Positions 1 through 5,384 of a stretch of 6,856 bases of DNA are shown here, one piece after another. The translations under genes were made by a program, and so were the position numbers. The notes beneath the pieces were generated by a model. The model searched no databases and was not told the DNA's origin. It saw nothing but the letters and a program-made list of their open reading frames with translations. The stretch comes from Anaerolineae bacterium (GTDB lineage Bacteria > Chloroflexota > Anaerolineae > Anaerolineales > Anaerolineaceae). Every line of letters begins with the position of its first letter. Within the stretch, counting starts at the first letter, position 1. The DNA lies in contig JACRAG010000276.1 in the NCBI GenBank assembly GCA_016213455.1, positions 1 through 6,856 on the forward strand, in the 5' to 3' direction.

Positions 1-1
1 G

Positions 2-778
2 GCGCGCGAGATGCTGGAGGCAGCCCAGGCGGCAGGAACGAAACACATGGTGTTGTTCACCTTCCGCTGGATGCCTTTCTTCCGCTTTGTGCGCGACCTG
101 GTGGACCAGGGATTGATCGGGCGCTGCTACCATGCCGAGTTTCGCTTCGAGATGGGCTACGCGCGTAAGCCGGAGTATTTCTGGCGGCTGGACGGCGCGC
201 GCGCCAACGGCGCTTTGGGCGACCTGGGCGTGCATATGATCGACATGGCGCGCTGGCTAGTCGGCGACATAACGCGGGTCAGCGCGCACACCCGCACGTT
301 TGTGGAACGCACAGGCCCTGAAGGAAAACCGGTCATCCCAACCAATGATTCCGTCTTTTTGTTGACCGAGTTTGCCAACGGCGCGCACGGCATGATCCAC
401 GCCAGCCTGGTGGCTGACCTGGGTGACCGGTATATGCAGCAGCAGGTCAAACTGTATGGTGAGAATGGCAGCCTGGAGATCGATATTCAGTACGAAGGCG
501 CTGAGAAGGGTGTTTCACTCTACCTCTCGCGCGACGGTCAACAGCGCTTTGAGAAGATCGAGGTGCCGGCGTCCTATTGGGGAGCGGTGGAGCGCACCCA
601 ACCGTTTGGCACCTTCACCCTGCAGCCGGTGGGCGTGCGCAATTTTGTGGACGCGATTCGCGCGAACAAGCCGGCAGAACCGGATTTCGTGGATGGCTAC
701 AAAGCACAGCAGGTGATCAGCGCCGCGCTCGAGTCTGACCGCAGCGGATCGTGGGTGTTGGTCGCGGACCAGGGTTGA
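2..778 (+). CDS. Gfo/Idh/MocA-family NAD(P)-dependent oxidoreductase, C-terminal part (5' end outside window)
   Basis: The reading frame is open to the left edge (A-R-E before the first visible Met at 11), so the gene starts upstream. About 258 residues are visible, whereas the family is usually 330-400 residues. The missing part would be the N-terminal Rossmann fold that binds NAD(P). The visible start, 'AREMLEAAQAAGTKHMV', matches the helix and strand that close the nucleotide-binding domain in this family. It is followed by F-R-W-M-P and the segment 'LVDQGLIGRCYHAEF', typical of the start of the substrate domain. The hallmark G-x-L-x-D-L-G-x-H-x-x-D motif reads GALGDLGVHMID (codons about 209-244) and contains the family's substrate-site His. 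The C-terminus has the usual 'NFVDAIRANKPAEPDFVDGYKAQQV' pattern (shown here in part: NFVDAIRANKP near 643-675). Members oxidise or reduce sugars, inositols or related polyols in the cytoplasm. The specific substrate cannot be read from this fragment. The GrpB-family gene starts 6 nt after the stop. Confidence 0.9.
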   Translation, partial: AREMLEAAQAAGTKHMVLFTFRWMPFFRFVRDLVDQGLIGRCYHAEFRFEMGYARKPEYFWRLDGARANGALGDLGVHMIDMARWLVGDITRVSAHTRTFVERTGPEGKPVIPTNDSVFLLTEFANGAHGMIHASLVADLGDRYMQQQVKLYGENGSLEIDIQYEGAEKGVSLYLSRDGQQRFEKIEVPASYWGAVERTQPFGTFTLQPVGVRNFVDAIRANKPAEPDFVDGYKAQQVISAALESDRSGSWVLVADQG

Positions 779-784
779 TTCAAA

Positions 785-1366
785 ATGGAGAAACCTTACA
801 AGGTTGAAATCATCCCCTACCAGACGCGTTGGGCAGGGGAGTTCCGCGAGATCGCGGCGGTGCTTCGCCAAAACCTGGGCAGCCTGGCGTTGCGCATCGA
901 TCACATCGGCTCCACATCCGTTCCAGGGCTGGCGGCTAAGGATGTGATCGATCTGCAAATCAGCGTCGCGGCATTCGACGCCCCGCTGCGGGCAGCAATG
1001 CAGGCTGCCGGGTACACGCAGCGCGAGGGGATCTGGCGCGACCACCGTCCGGCGTATGCGCGTGGGCCAGAGTCGGACTGGGAGAAGTGGTTGTTCGATC
1101 CACCGCTGGGGCAGCGCCGCACGCATACGCATGTACGCCTGTTGGGGCGGCCCAACCAGCGCTTCCCACTCCTCTTTCGCGATTATCTCCGTGCGCACCC
1201 GGCTTCGGCGGAGGCTTATGCAGAGCTGAAGCGGCGCCTGGCGTTGAACCTGGCGGATGTGCGCCAATATCCCGATACCAAAGACCCCGCCGTGGACCTG
1301 ATCTACTTCGCCGCTGAAGATTGGGCGGCAGCCGTGGGCTGGCTGCCAGGTCCTTCGGACGCCTGA
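785..1366 (+). CDS. GrpB family protein (UPF0157, nucleotidyltransferase-like)
   Basis: This 193-residue protein is complete and close to the usual family length of about 170-200. Near the N-terminus is the family signature: 'VEIIPYQTRW' (7-16) followed by the very conserved IDHIGSTSVPGLAAKDVIDL (38-57). GS at 42-43 and the Asp residues at 53 and 56 resemble the G-S...D-x-x-D active-site layout of the nucleotidyltransferase fold. A second conserved block, HTHVRLLG (114-121), and 'LLFRDYLRAHP' (129-139) also fit GrpB. The family is cytosolic with no established reaction; a nucleotidyltransferase role is inferred from fold only. Despite the name it is not the heat-shock factor GrpE. The ATG at 785 has an AGGG (771-774) 10 nt upstream that overlaps the end of the preceding gene, so the two are probably co-transcribed and translationally linked. 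No obvious terminator follows, only a weak hairpin in the convergent gap. Confidence 0.9.
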   Translation: MEKPYKVEIIPYQTRWAGEFREIAAVLRQNLGSLALRIDHIGSTSVPGLAAKDVIDLQISVAAFDAPLRAAMQAAGYTQREGIWRDHRPAYARGPESDWEKWLFDPPLGQRRTHTHVRLLGRPNQRFPLLFRDYLRAHPASAEAYAELKRRLALNLADVRQYPDTKDPAVDLIYFAAEDWAAAVGWLPGPSDA

Positions 1367-1388
1367 GATGGGGAGAGGCGGATGCCTG

Positions 1389-1429
1389 GGGTTAACCCTT
1401 CAGCGGGGTGGAGAAATGGTTCATTTTTC
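1389..1429. other. Convergent gap with palindrome and weak hairpin
   Basis: The 68-nt gap between the stops of the GrpB-family gene and the minus-strand zincin gene holds a perfect 10-bp palindrome, GGGTTAACCC (1389-1398). It also holds an 8-bp stem with one G-T pair and a 3-nt loop (GAGAAATG 1411-1418, loop GTT, CATTTTTC 1422-1429). Neither is followed by a T-run on either strand, so a role in ending both converging transcripts is possible but weakly supported. Confidence 0.25.
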
Positions 1430-1434
1430 GTGGG

Positions 1435-2007
1435 TTAAGCCTTCCAAACCAATCCCCAACCGTTGCGTTGAACCGTCGAGTGCAGGGGAAGCCGGGTGGC
1501 GAACCAGAGGAAATTCGCCAGGTCGCCGCCCGACACACCGATGTTGAAAAAGGCCAGAAAACCCAGGGTAGTGCGCAGGTCACCATTCACCGATCCTGTG
1601 AGCAGCAATGTCAGCGGCACAATGGTCAGGAGGATGGTGGGCATGATGCCAACCAACAGCAGGCGCCAGAGTGGCAAAGGCGCATTGTAATAGACATAAG
1701 GCATGAGAAGGCCTTTGCCAAACTGCAAGCCGAATACGGTCTGGTCGGTCATGCCAAACCGGGGCGTAGAGAGCGCGTGGATGAGTTCGTGAACGGGGAC
1801 AGTCATTACCAATACGAACAAGGCTGCGAGGAGATTGGTGGGGCGGAAATCGCCTTTGAGCAGCAGCGCCACCACCAGAATGCCCGCGCAGGAGGCCAGC
1901 AGTCCATAATTCTGAACTTTCCTGGCGCCTAACGTTGGGAGCTGCTGCCAGCCGGCAGGTATTTCCATCATTTCATTATCGGGCAGGTTGCCCCAGTGCA
2001 ATTTCAT
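1435..2007 (-). CDS. DUF3267 integral membrane protein, putative zinc metalloprotease (zincin)
   Basis: From the ATG at 2007 this is a 190-residue protein. It has a soluble N-terminal stretch (1-30) and about four hydrophobic segments: 33-51, 57-77, 112-137 and 147-170. The end of the second segment contains an HELIH motif (H73-E74-L-I-H77), the H-E-x-x-H zinc and catalytic signature. The fourth contains SGGD (159-162), whose Asp could be a third metal ligand as in site-2-protease-like enzymes; that role is inference. The motif followed by A-L, the length and the topology match DUF3267, described as putative zincin peptidases. No substrate is known. Sequence beyond this start (to an upstream ATG at 2058) looks non-conserved, and GGAGG at 2012-2016 supports a start at 2007 or 2010. 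The gene is divergent from the DUF1801 unit and convergent with GrpB, so it is probably transcribed alone. Confidence 0.8.
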   Translation of the reverse strand: MKLHWGNLPDNEMMEIPAGWQQLPTLGARKVQNYGLLASCAGILVVALLLKGDFRPTNLLAALFVLVMTVPVHELIHALSTPRFGMTDQTVFGLQFGKGLLMPYVYYNAPLPLWRLLLVGIMPTILLTIVPLTLLLTGSVNGDLRTTLGFLAFFNIGVSGGDLANFLWFATRLPLHSTVQRNGWGLVWKA

Positions 2008-2011
2008 CATT

Positions 2012-2016
2012 CCTCC
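2012..2016 (-). promoter_or_regulatory. Shine-Dalgarno GGAGG deciding the zincin start
   Basis: On the minus strand, GGAGG is followed by A-ATG-ATG. It lies 1 nt from the first ATG (2010) and 4 nt from the second (2007). The second gives the more workable spacing. It rules out the longer reading from 2058. Confidence 0.65.
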
Positions 2017-2192
2017 GGAGATCGGGTTTGATTGGGCGGACCGAAAGTTCATCCGCACTCAATCTACGCAGGTGGGTGTGATGAAGTTGCGGCTAAGCAC
2101 CCGTTCGGTCAACCTGATCGTTGATGGGTACTCGGCCGGTGGAGAAACATCTGGCGTGAAGGTACGCATTCTTTTGGGCCCGATATTTCTTG

Positions 2193-2198
2193 TATAAT
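2193..2198 (+). promoter_or_regulatory. Promoter -10 box of the three-gene unknown unit
   Basis: TATAAT is a perfect sigma-70-type -10 hexamer in an AT-rich patch within otherwise GC-rich DNA. The -35 is poor: the best spaced candidate is TTCTTT (2169-2174, 18-nt spacer). Transcription would start near 2205, leaving a leader of about 40 nt before the ATG at 2245. The rest of the divergent gap (2008-2244) shows no RNA gene that I can fold and no convincing promoter for the minus-strand zincin gene. Confidence 0.6.
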
Positions 2199-2244
2199 AC
2201 AGATATATTAAGTAGTGTTTTGAGCCAATCAGCCGGGAGAATAA

Positions 2245-2646
2245 ATGGACAGCGAAAAGAATAACTTCACCAACATCGACGAATATATCGCCACTTTTCC
2301 TGAAGATATTCAGCAGATCTTGCGCCAAATGCGCGCGGTGATCCATGCGGCTGCGCCGGAGGCTGAGGAAGCCATCAGCTATGCCATGCCTACCTTCAAG
2401 TTGAACGGCAACCTGGTTCACTTTGCGGCTTTCAAAAACCACATTGGTTTTTATCCCACCCCCAGTGGGACGGAGGCTTTTCAACAGCAATTGTCACCAT
2501 ATAAAGCTGCCAAAGGCTCTGTGCAGTTTCCATTGAACCAACCCATCCCTTATGACCTGGTCACCCAGATTGTCAAATTCCGGGTGCAGGAGACTCAGGC
2601 TAAAGTTGAGGAAAAGCGAAAAGGAAAATCAAGTAAGAAAGGCTAG
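2245..2646 (+). CDS. DUF1801 family protein (YdhG/YjbR/CyaY-like)
   Basis: A complete 133-residue cytosolic protein. The family pattern is clear: 'IDEYIATFPEDIQQILRQM' (11-29), then 'AAPEAEEAISYAMPTFKLNG' (36-55), then HFAAFKNHIGFYP (59-71), and finally 'SPYKAAKGSVQFPLNQPIPY' (84-103), which holds the conserved K-G-S-x-Q-F-P-L. These blocks place it in DUF1801, a small alpha/beta fold structurally grouped with the YjbR/CyaY-like superfamily. No reaction is established. The last 15 residues are rich in Lys and look disordered. The ATG is well placed: GGGAG lies 5 nt upstream, and the consensus -10 box at 2193 is the likely promoter. It is the first gene of a three-gene run; the next begins 21 nt after its stop. 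Confidence 0.88.
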   Translation: MDSEKNNFTNIDEYIATFPEDIQQILRQMRAVIHAAAPEAEEAISYAMPTFKLNGNLVHFAAFKNHIGFYPTPSGTEAFQQQLSPYKAAKGSVQFPLNQPIPYDLVTQIVKFRVQETQAKVEEKRKGKSSKKG

Positions 2647-2654
2647 GCAAAGAT

Positions 2655-2660
2655 GGGAGG
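2655..2660 (+). promoter_or_regulatory. Shine-Dalgarno GGGAGG deciding the start at 2668
   Basis: GGGAGG ends 7 nt before the ATG at 2668. An in-frame ATG at 2653 overlaps this motif and has no ribosome-binding site of its own, so the shorter protein is preferred. Confidence 0.7.
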
Positions 2661-2667
2661 CCAATCC

Positions 2668-2952
2668 ATGGTTGAGGTCGAAAACATTAACACCCCCGGT
2701 AGAACATCGCGAGTGAATGCGCAAAAATATAATGCGATGCGCGAAGCGTTGTTGAAAGCACTGCCGGTGGAGCCTCCCGGTCTGACGCAAGCTGAGATGG
2801 GGCAGGCGGTTCTGCCTTTTCTTGCCCAGAGTTTGTGGCCCGGTGGCGCAAAAGCCATGTGGTGGGTTAAATGCGTTCAACTTGACCTGGAGGCGAAAGG
2901 CTTGGTCAGGCGCAGCCAAAATATTAGGCCAACTCGATGGTGTCGCGCATAA
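2668..2952 (+). CDS. Small conserved protein of unknown function (DUF6958-like)
   Basis: A 94-residue protein from the ATG at 2668. Features: an N-terminal 'VEVENINTPGRTSRVNAQKY' (2-21), an amphipathic helix 'AMREALLKALP' (23-33), then PPGLTQAEM (36-44), which resembles the opening of a small winged-helix-like domain. It continues with 'LWPGGAKAMWWVKCVQLDLE' (56-75) and a basic C-terminus with R-P-T-R-W. From memory this pattern ('VENVNHPG...GLTxAEM...FPGGAKAxWWxKxVQLDLEAKG...RW') is the DUF6958 family; I cannot confirm the assignment here. The 'T-x-A-E-M' helix, the conserved 'WW-x-K-x-V-Q-L-D-L-E-A-K-G-L-V-R-R' and the basic end make nucleic-acid binding conceivable, but that is inference only. 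It is the second gene of the unit that begins with DUF1801. There is no signal peptide or membrane segment. Confidence 0.78.
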   Translation: MVEVENINTPGRTSRVNAQKYNAMREALLKALPVEPPGLTQAEMGQAVLPFLAQSLWPGGAKAMWWVKCVQLDLEAKGLVRRSQNIRPTRWCRA

Positions 2953-2993
2953 AATCGGTGTATTTGTCATGCAACCTCATTCATATCTGTTAA

Positions 2994-3008
2994 TCCGGGT
3001 TTCCCGGA
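2994..3008 (+). other. Small hairpin just upstream of the third gene's ribosome-binding site
   Basis: TCCGGG-TTT-CCCGGA forms a 6-bp perfect stem with a 3-nt loop, ending 4 nt before GAAAGGAG. No T-run follows, so it is not an intrinsic terminator. It could be an RNA processing or stability element between the second and third genes of the unit, or chance. Confidence 0.35.
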
Positions 3009-3012
3009 GCGA

Positions 3013-3018
3013 AAGGAG
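3013..3018 (+). promoter_or_regulatory. Shine-Dalgarno AAGGAG deciding the start at 3024
   Basis: AAGGAG lies 5 nt before the ATG at 3024. The alternative in-frame GTG at 3018 overlaps this motif and would have no site of its own, so ATG 3024 is preferred. Confidence 0.7.
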
Positions 3019-3023
3019 TGGCG

Positions 3024-3431
3024 ATGGTCAACCTGGACAGAAAAAAAGATAACCCCTGGGTGCTCAAGACGCCTCCTGGAACAGGCGAATACATCATGTA
3101 CATGGATGAAAAGGACGGTGTGCCGGTGATTGTGTGTGTGGTCGGAACGACCACCTTGTTGTACGATGCGCGCTGTATTGAGGATTTGCATGCCATGCTG
3201 AAAGCCGCCGGTGATTGGGTTGAATTGGGCGGCGCGGATGAACAAAAGCTTGCCAAAGAAGGCACGGTGGAAGCCTGGGGACGCTCTCCAGACAACCCGA
3301 TTGGCGGGTGGTATGGACTGAAGAAAGGCCTGCGCGGGCGATTTGGGGTCTATATCCCACCGCTGATGGAAGCGCTGGGCCTGTGCGAATTGGAGCACAA
3401 CCCGAAAAACAACCGCATGCGCGCGATCTAA
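3024..3431 (+). CDS. Conserved small protein of unknown function (possibly DUF6855)
   Basis: A 135-residue soluble protein without signal peptide or membrane segment. Visible blocks are 'DNPWVLKTPPGTGEYIMYMD' (9-28), a hydrophobic beta-rich stretch 'GVPVIVCVVGTTTLLYDAR' (32-50), 'CIEDLHAMLKAAGDWVELGG' (51-70), then 'EGTVEAWGRSPDNPIGGWYG' (79-98), 'GLRGRFGVYIPPLMEALGL' (102-120) and a basic end 'NPKNNRMRAI'. The dense Trp-Gly-Arg-Pro motifs look strongly conserved and I associate them with proteins labelled DUF6855, but I am unsure of that label. The 'GRFGVYIPPLMEALGL' segment is reminiscent of a short DNA-binding or dimerising helix; no function can be assigned. It is the last gene of the unit: 71 nt after the previous stop and 57 nt before a strong terminator. 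Confidence 0.78.
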   Translation: MVNLDRKKDNPWVLKTPPGTGEYIMYMDEKDGVPVIVCVVGTTTLLYDARCIEDLHAMLKAAGDWVELGGADEQKLAKEGTVEAWGRSPDNPIGGWYGLKKGLRGRFGVYIPPLMEALGLCELEHNPKNNRMRAI

Positions 3432-3488
3432 TGCGCTCCGGGATCCTCCTCGGCCGGGCATGTCCATCCGATTGGCATGGATGAAATC

Positions 3489-3526
3489 CCCGCGTTCTCA
3501 TCGTGACGAGAACGCGGGTTTGTTTT
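3489..3526 (+). terminator. Strong intrinsic terminator closing the three-gene unit
   Basis: CCCGCGTTCTC (3489-3499) pairs perfectly with GAGAACGCGGG (3508-3518) around an 8-nt loop, giving an 11-bp GC-rich stem. It is followed directly by TTTGTTTT (3519-3526). The T-run is present only on the plus-strand side, so it should stop transcription from the left and isolate the peptidase gene that starts at 3592. Confidence 0.93.
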
Positions 3527-3579
3527 AGATTGCAAACTGATTGAAAAGCGCCGTGCTGCTGAACGATTTCGCAACAGCG

Positions 3580-3585
3580 TACAAT
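3580..3585 (+). promoter_or_regulatory. Candidate -10 box for the peptidase gene, possibly giving a leaderless transcript
   Basis: TACAAT matches the -10 consensus at 5 of 6 positions. Its expected start of transcription, about 7 nt downstream, falls on or next to the A of the ATG at 3592. The -35 region is weak (CTGAAC at 3559-3564, short 15-nt spacer). The ATG lacks a recognisable Shine-Dalgarno sequence, which agrees with a leaderless message. Because the terminator at 3489-3526 lies just upstream, this gene does need its own promoter in this interval. Confidence 0.4.
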
Positions 3586-3591
3586 GGATGC

Positions 3592-5331
3592 ATGAAACGC
3601 TGGTTATCGTTATCGTTGAATCTATTATTGGTTTTTCACCTGGCGGGTGGACCGCACGCCGCCATTCAACCGCCCCAACCCACCCCGGCGCCGCAAGCGG
3701 GCGAAGGGGAGGGGGCCGGGCGGGTGGGCGATGAGTTGTCTCCGGCGCAAGAGCAGGCCCTGTGGGAGGATATTCAACGCAACCTGACGGCGCTGCGCAA
3801 TGCAGGGAATATGGTGACGCCGAATGCGAGCCAGCCCGTGCCGTATGCCTTCCCGTTGAAGATGGCGCCAGGGCTGCCGGATGCCGCCGGTTTCCGGGTG
3901 TCGGCTTTTGTCGATCACAACCCGGCTGGCGGGCAGGTTCTGGATTACACCGGCGGTGCGCGCAGCTATGACGGGCACCGCGGCACCGATTATGCGCTAA
4001 CGCCATTTTCGTGGAACAAGCTCGATGCGGGAGACGTGCAGGTGGTGGCTGCCGCGGCTGGTACGATCGTCTCCTCCGCCAACGTGGACCCAAGCGACCG
4101 CAATTGCGGCAGCGGCAGCTCGGATCCGTGGAATTATGTCGCGCTGGTGCACGCCGACGGACGCATGACCATTTACGGTCACCTGCGCTACAATTCACTC
4201 ACCAGCAAGGGCGTGGGGCAGGCGGTGGCTCAGGGCGAGGTTTTGGGAACGGTGGGGAGTTCGGGTAATTCCAGTGGGCCTCATCTGCATTTTGAGGTGC
4301 GTACCGGCAGCTTTTCATCAACCGAGTGGATCGACCCGTACAGCGGCCCGAATAGCCAGCCCGAATCCTTGTGGATTTCCCAACGCCCGTATTACGACTC
4401 GGCCATCAACAAGCTGTCCACACACTCCGCCCCACCCAGTACACCCAATGCCTGCCAGCCCAGCATCTCCAATCTTCAGGATACCTTCACCACACCGGCG
4501 CGCGTCTATTTCTATGCGTTCTACCGCGATTACCAGAGCGCCCTCCCCACCCAGTTGAAACTGGTTCGCCCGAATGGCAGTGTGTACCAATCCTGGTCGC
4601 ATGCGCCCGGCGGCAATTCTTTTTATTCCTCGTGGAACCAGGGGTGGGTGGTGGATTTGCCGTCTGGTGAGGCTACGGGCGCCTGGCGCTTTGAAGCCAA
4701 CTACAATGGTCAGCTCACGGAAACGTTCTTCAACGTGAATGATGCGCCCGCGATCCATGTCACCAGCCCCAACGGAGCGGAGAATTGGGACAGGCGCACT
4801 GCCCAGCCGGTGACCTGGACGGACAATATCGGTGGAGCGGTGAATATTTCGATTTACTTGAATGGCGCCTATGCCGCCGCGATCGCCTATAACACACCCA
4901 GCGACGGCGAATACCTGTGGGTGATGGATGCGGGCCAGGCTCTGGCTTCGGGCTACACCATCCGTGTGACCAGCGCGATCAACCCTGCCGTTGTGGACCA
5001 AAGCGACGCGGCATTTTCCATAGTCGAGGGGATCATTGCACGGGATGACGCTGCCATGACCGCGGTCAATGCGCCGGTCACTATCCCCGTGCTCGGCAAT
5101 GATCAGGGCGCTGGCAGCGCTCCACTAACCATCACGGCAGTGGAGGCGCCTGGACACGGGGTTGCGGTGGTAGATGGTCAAAACATCGTCTACACGCCGG
5201 CGGCGGACTATCTCGGCAGCGATTCTTTTACCTATACGGTTGAGTCCGGATTGGACAGCGCAACTGCGACGGTGAGCGTGATGGTCGTCGCCGAGGTACA
5301 TACCCTCTTTCTGCCGGCGCTGCGCCGCTAG
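3592..5331 (+). CDS. Secreted multidomain M23 (LytM-type) peptidase with adhesion-like modules
   Basis: A 579-residue protein from the ATG at 3592; an in-frame TTG at 3541 would add 17 residues before the signal peptide and is unlikely. Residues 1-24 form a Sec signal peptide (M-K-R-W, hydrophobic core, ending A-A) without a lipobox Cys. A Pro/Gly/Glu-rich linker follows. The M23 domain (about 120-250) has H129-x-x-x-D133, Y-G-H197, and H231-L-H233-F-E: the Zn ligands H129, D133 and H233 and the catalytic His residues are all present, so it should be active on peptidoglycan or other peptide bonds outside the membrane. Residues about 300-385 look like an extra beta-sandwich. Residues about 386-480 open with 'IHVTSPNGAENW' and match the Kre9/KNH-type Ser-Thr-rich repeat. 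Residues about 483-568 are a cadherin/Ig-like module ('DDAAMTAVN', 'VLGNDQG', 'YTPAADYLGSDSFTYTV'). The protein ends in LFLPALRR, a lineage-typical C-terminal tail. Neighbours give no operon partner: a terminator lies upstream and a convergent gene downstream. Confidence 0.9.
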   Translation: MKRWLSLSLNLLLVFHLAGGPHAAIQPPQPTPAPQAGEGEGAGRVGDELSPAQEQALWEDIQRNLTALRNAGNMVTPNASQPVPYAFPLKMAPGLPDAAGFRVSAFVDHNPAGGQVLDYTGGARSYDGHRGTDYALTPFSWNKLDAGDVQVVAAAAGTIVSSANVDPSDRNCGSGSSDPWNYVALVHADGRMTIYGHLRYNSLTSKGVGQAVAQGEVLGTVGSSGNSSGPHLHFEVRTGSFSSTEWIDPYSGPNSQPESLWISQRPYYDSAINKLSTHSAPPSTPNACQPSISNLQDTFTTPARVYFYAFYRDYQSALPTQLKLVRPNGSVYQSWSHAPGGNSFYSSWNQGWVVDLPSGEATGAWRFEANYNGQLTETFFNVNDAPAIHVTSPNGAENWDRRTAQPVTWTDNIGGAVNISIYLNGAYAAAIAYNTPSDGEYLWVMDAGQALASGYTIRVTSAINPAVVDQSDAAFSIVEGIIARDDAAMTAVNAPVTIPVLGNDQGAGSAPLTITAVEAPGHGVAVVDGQNIVYTPAADYLGSDSFTYTVESGLDSATATVSVMVVAEVHTLFLPALRR

Positions 5332-5365
5332 GCTCAAGCGCTGTGGAATGGCGCATGGCATGCCG

Positions 5366-5380
5366 GCAATTGTTGCTTTT
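5366..5380 (+). terminator. Weak terminator candidate after the peptidase
   Basis: GCAA-TTG-TTGC forms a 4-bp stem with a 3-nt loop followed by TTTT (5377-5380), 35 nt past the stop. The stem is short. It is the only T-ended hairpin seen in the 53-nt convergent gap, and nothing comparable was found for the minus strand. Confidence 0.25.
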
Positions 5381-5384
5381 CAGG

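Noticed and set aside
515..1267. 250-codon open frame on the minus strand across the oxidoreductase and GrpB-family genes
   Set aside because: It is antisense to two confidently identified families and shows no domain of its own.
1408..1932. Long open frame on the plus strand opposite the zincin gene
   Set aside because: It is very rich in Gln, Arg and His with no recognisable motif. The minus-strand frame has a clear HELIH motif, membrane helices and a ribosome-binding site.
2140..2192. A stretch (GTGAAGGTACGCATTC...) resembling the T-arm end of a tRNA, which translates to a peptide like those read through tRNA genes
   Set aside because: The loop lacks the TTC core, the arm needs two G-T pairs, and I find no matching acceptor strand, D-arm or anticodon arm upstream.
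2059..2490. 143-codon minus-strand frame upstream of the zincin, considered as a divergent gene or 5' extension
   Set aside because: Most of it is antisense to the DUF1801 gene, and it runs through the consensus -10 box.
3428..4198. 256-codon open frame on the minus strand
   Set aside because: It spans the terminator and the start of the peptidase. Its product is Arg/Pro/Cys-rich noise typical of the antisense of GC-rich coding DNA.
4318..5001. 227-codon open frame on the minus strand inside the peptidase
   Set aside because: It is rich in Gly, Arg, Val and Ile without motifs. The plus strand encodes recognisable extracellular modules over the same bases.
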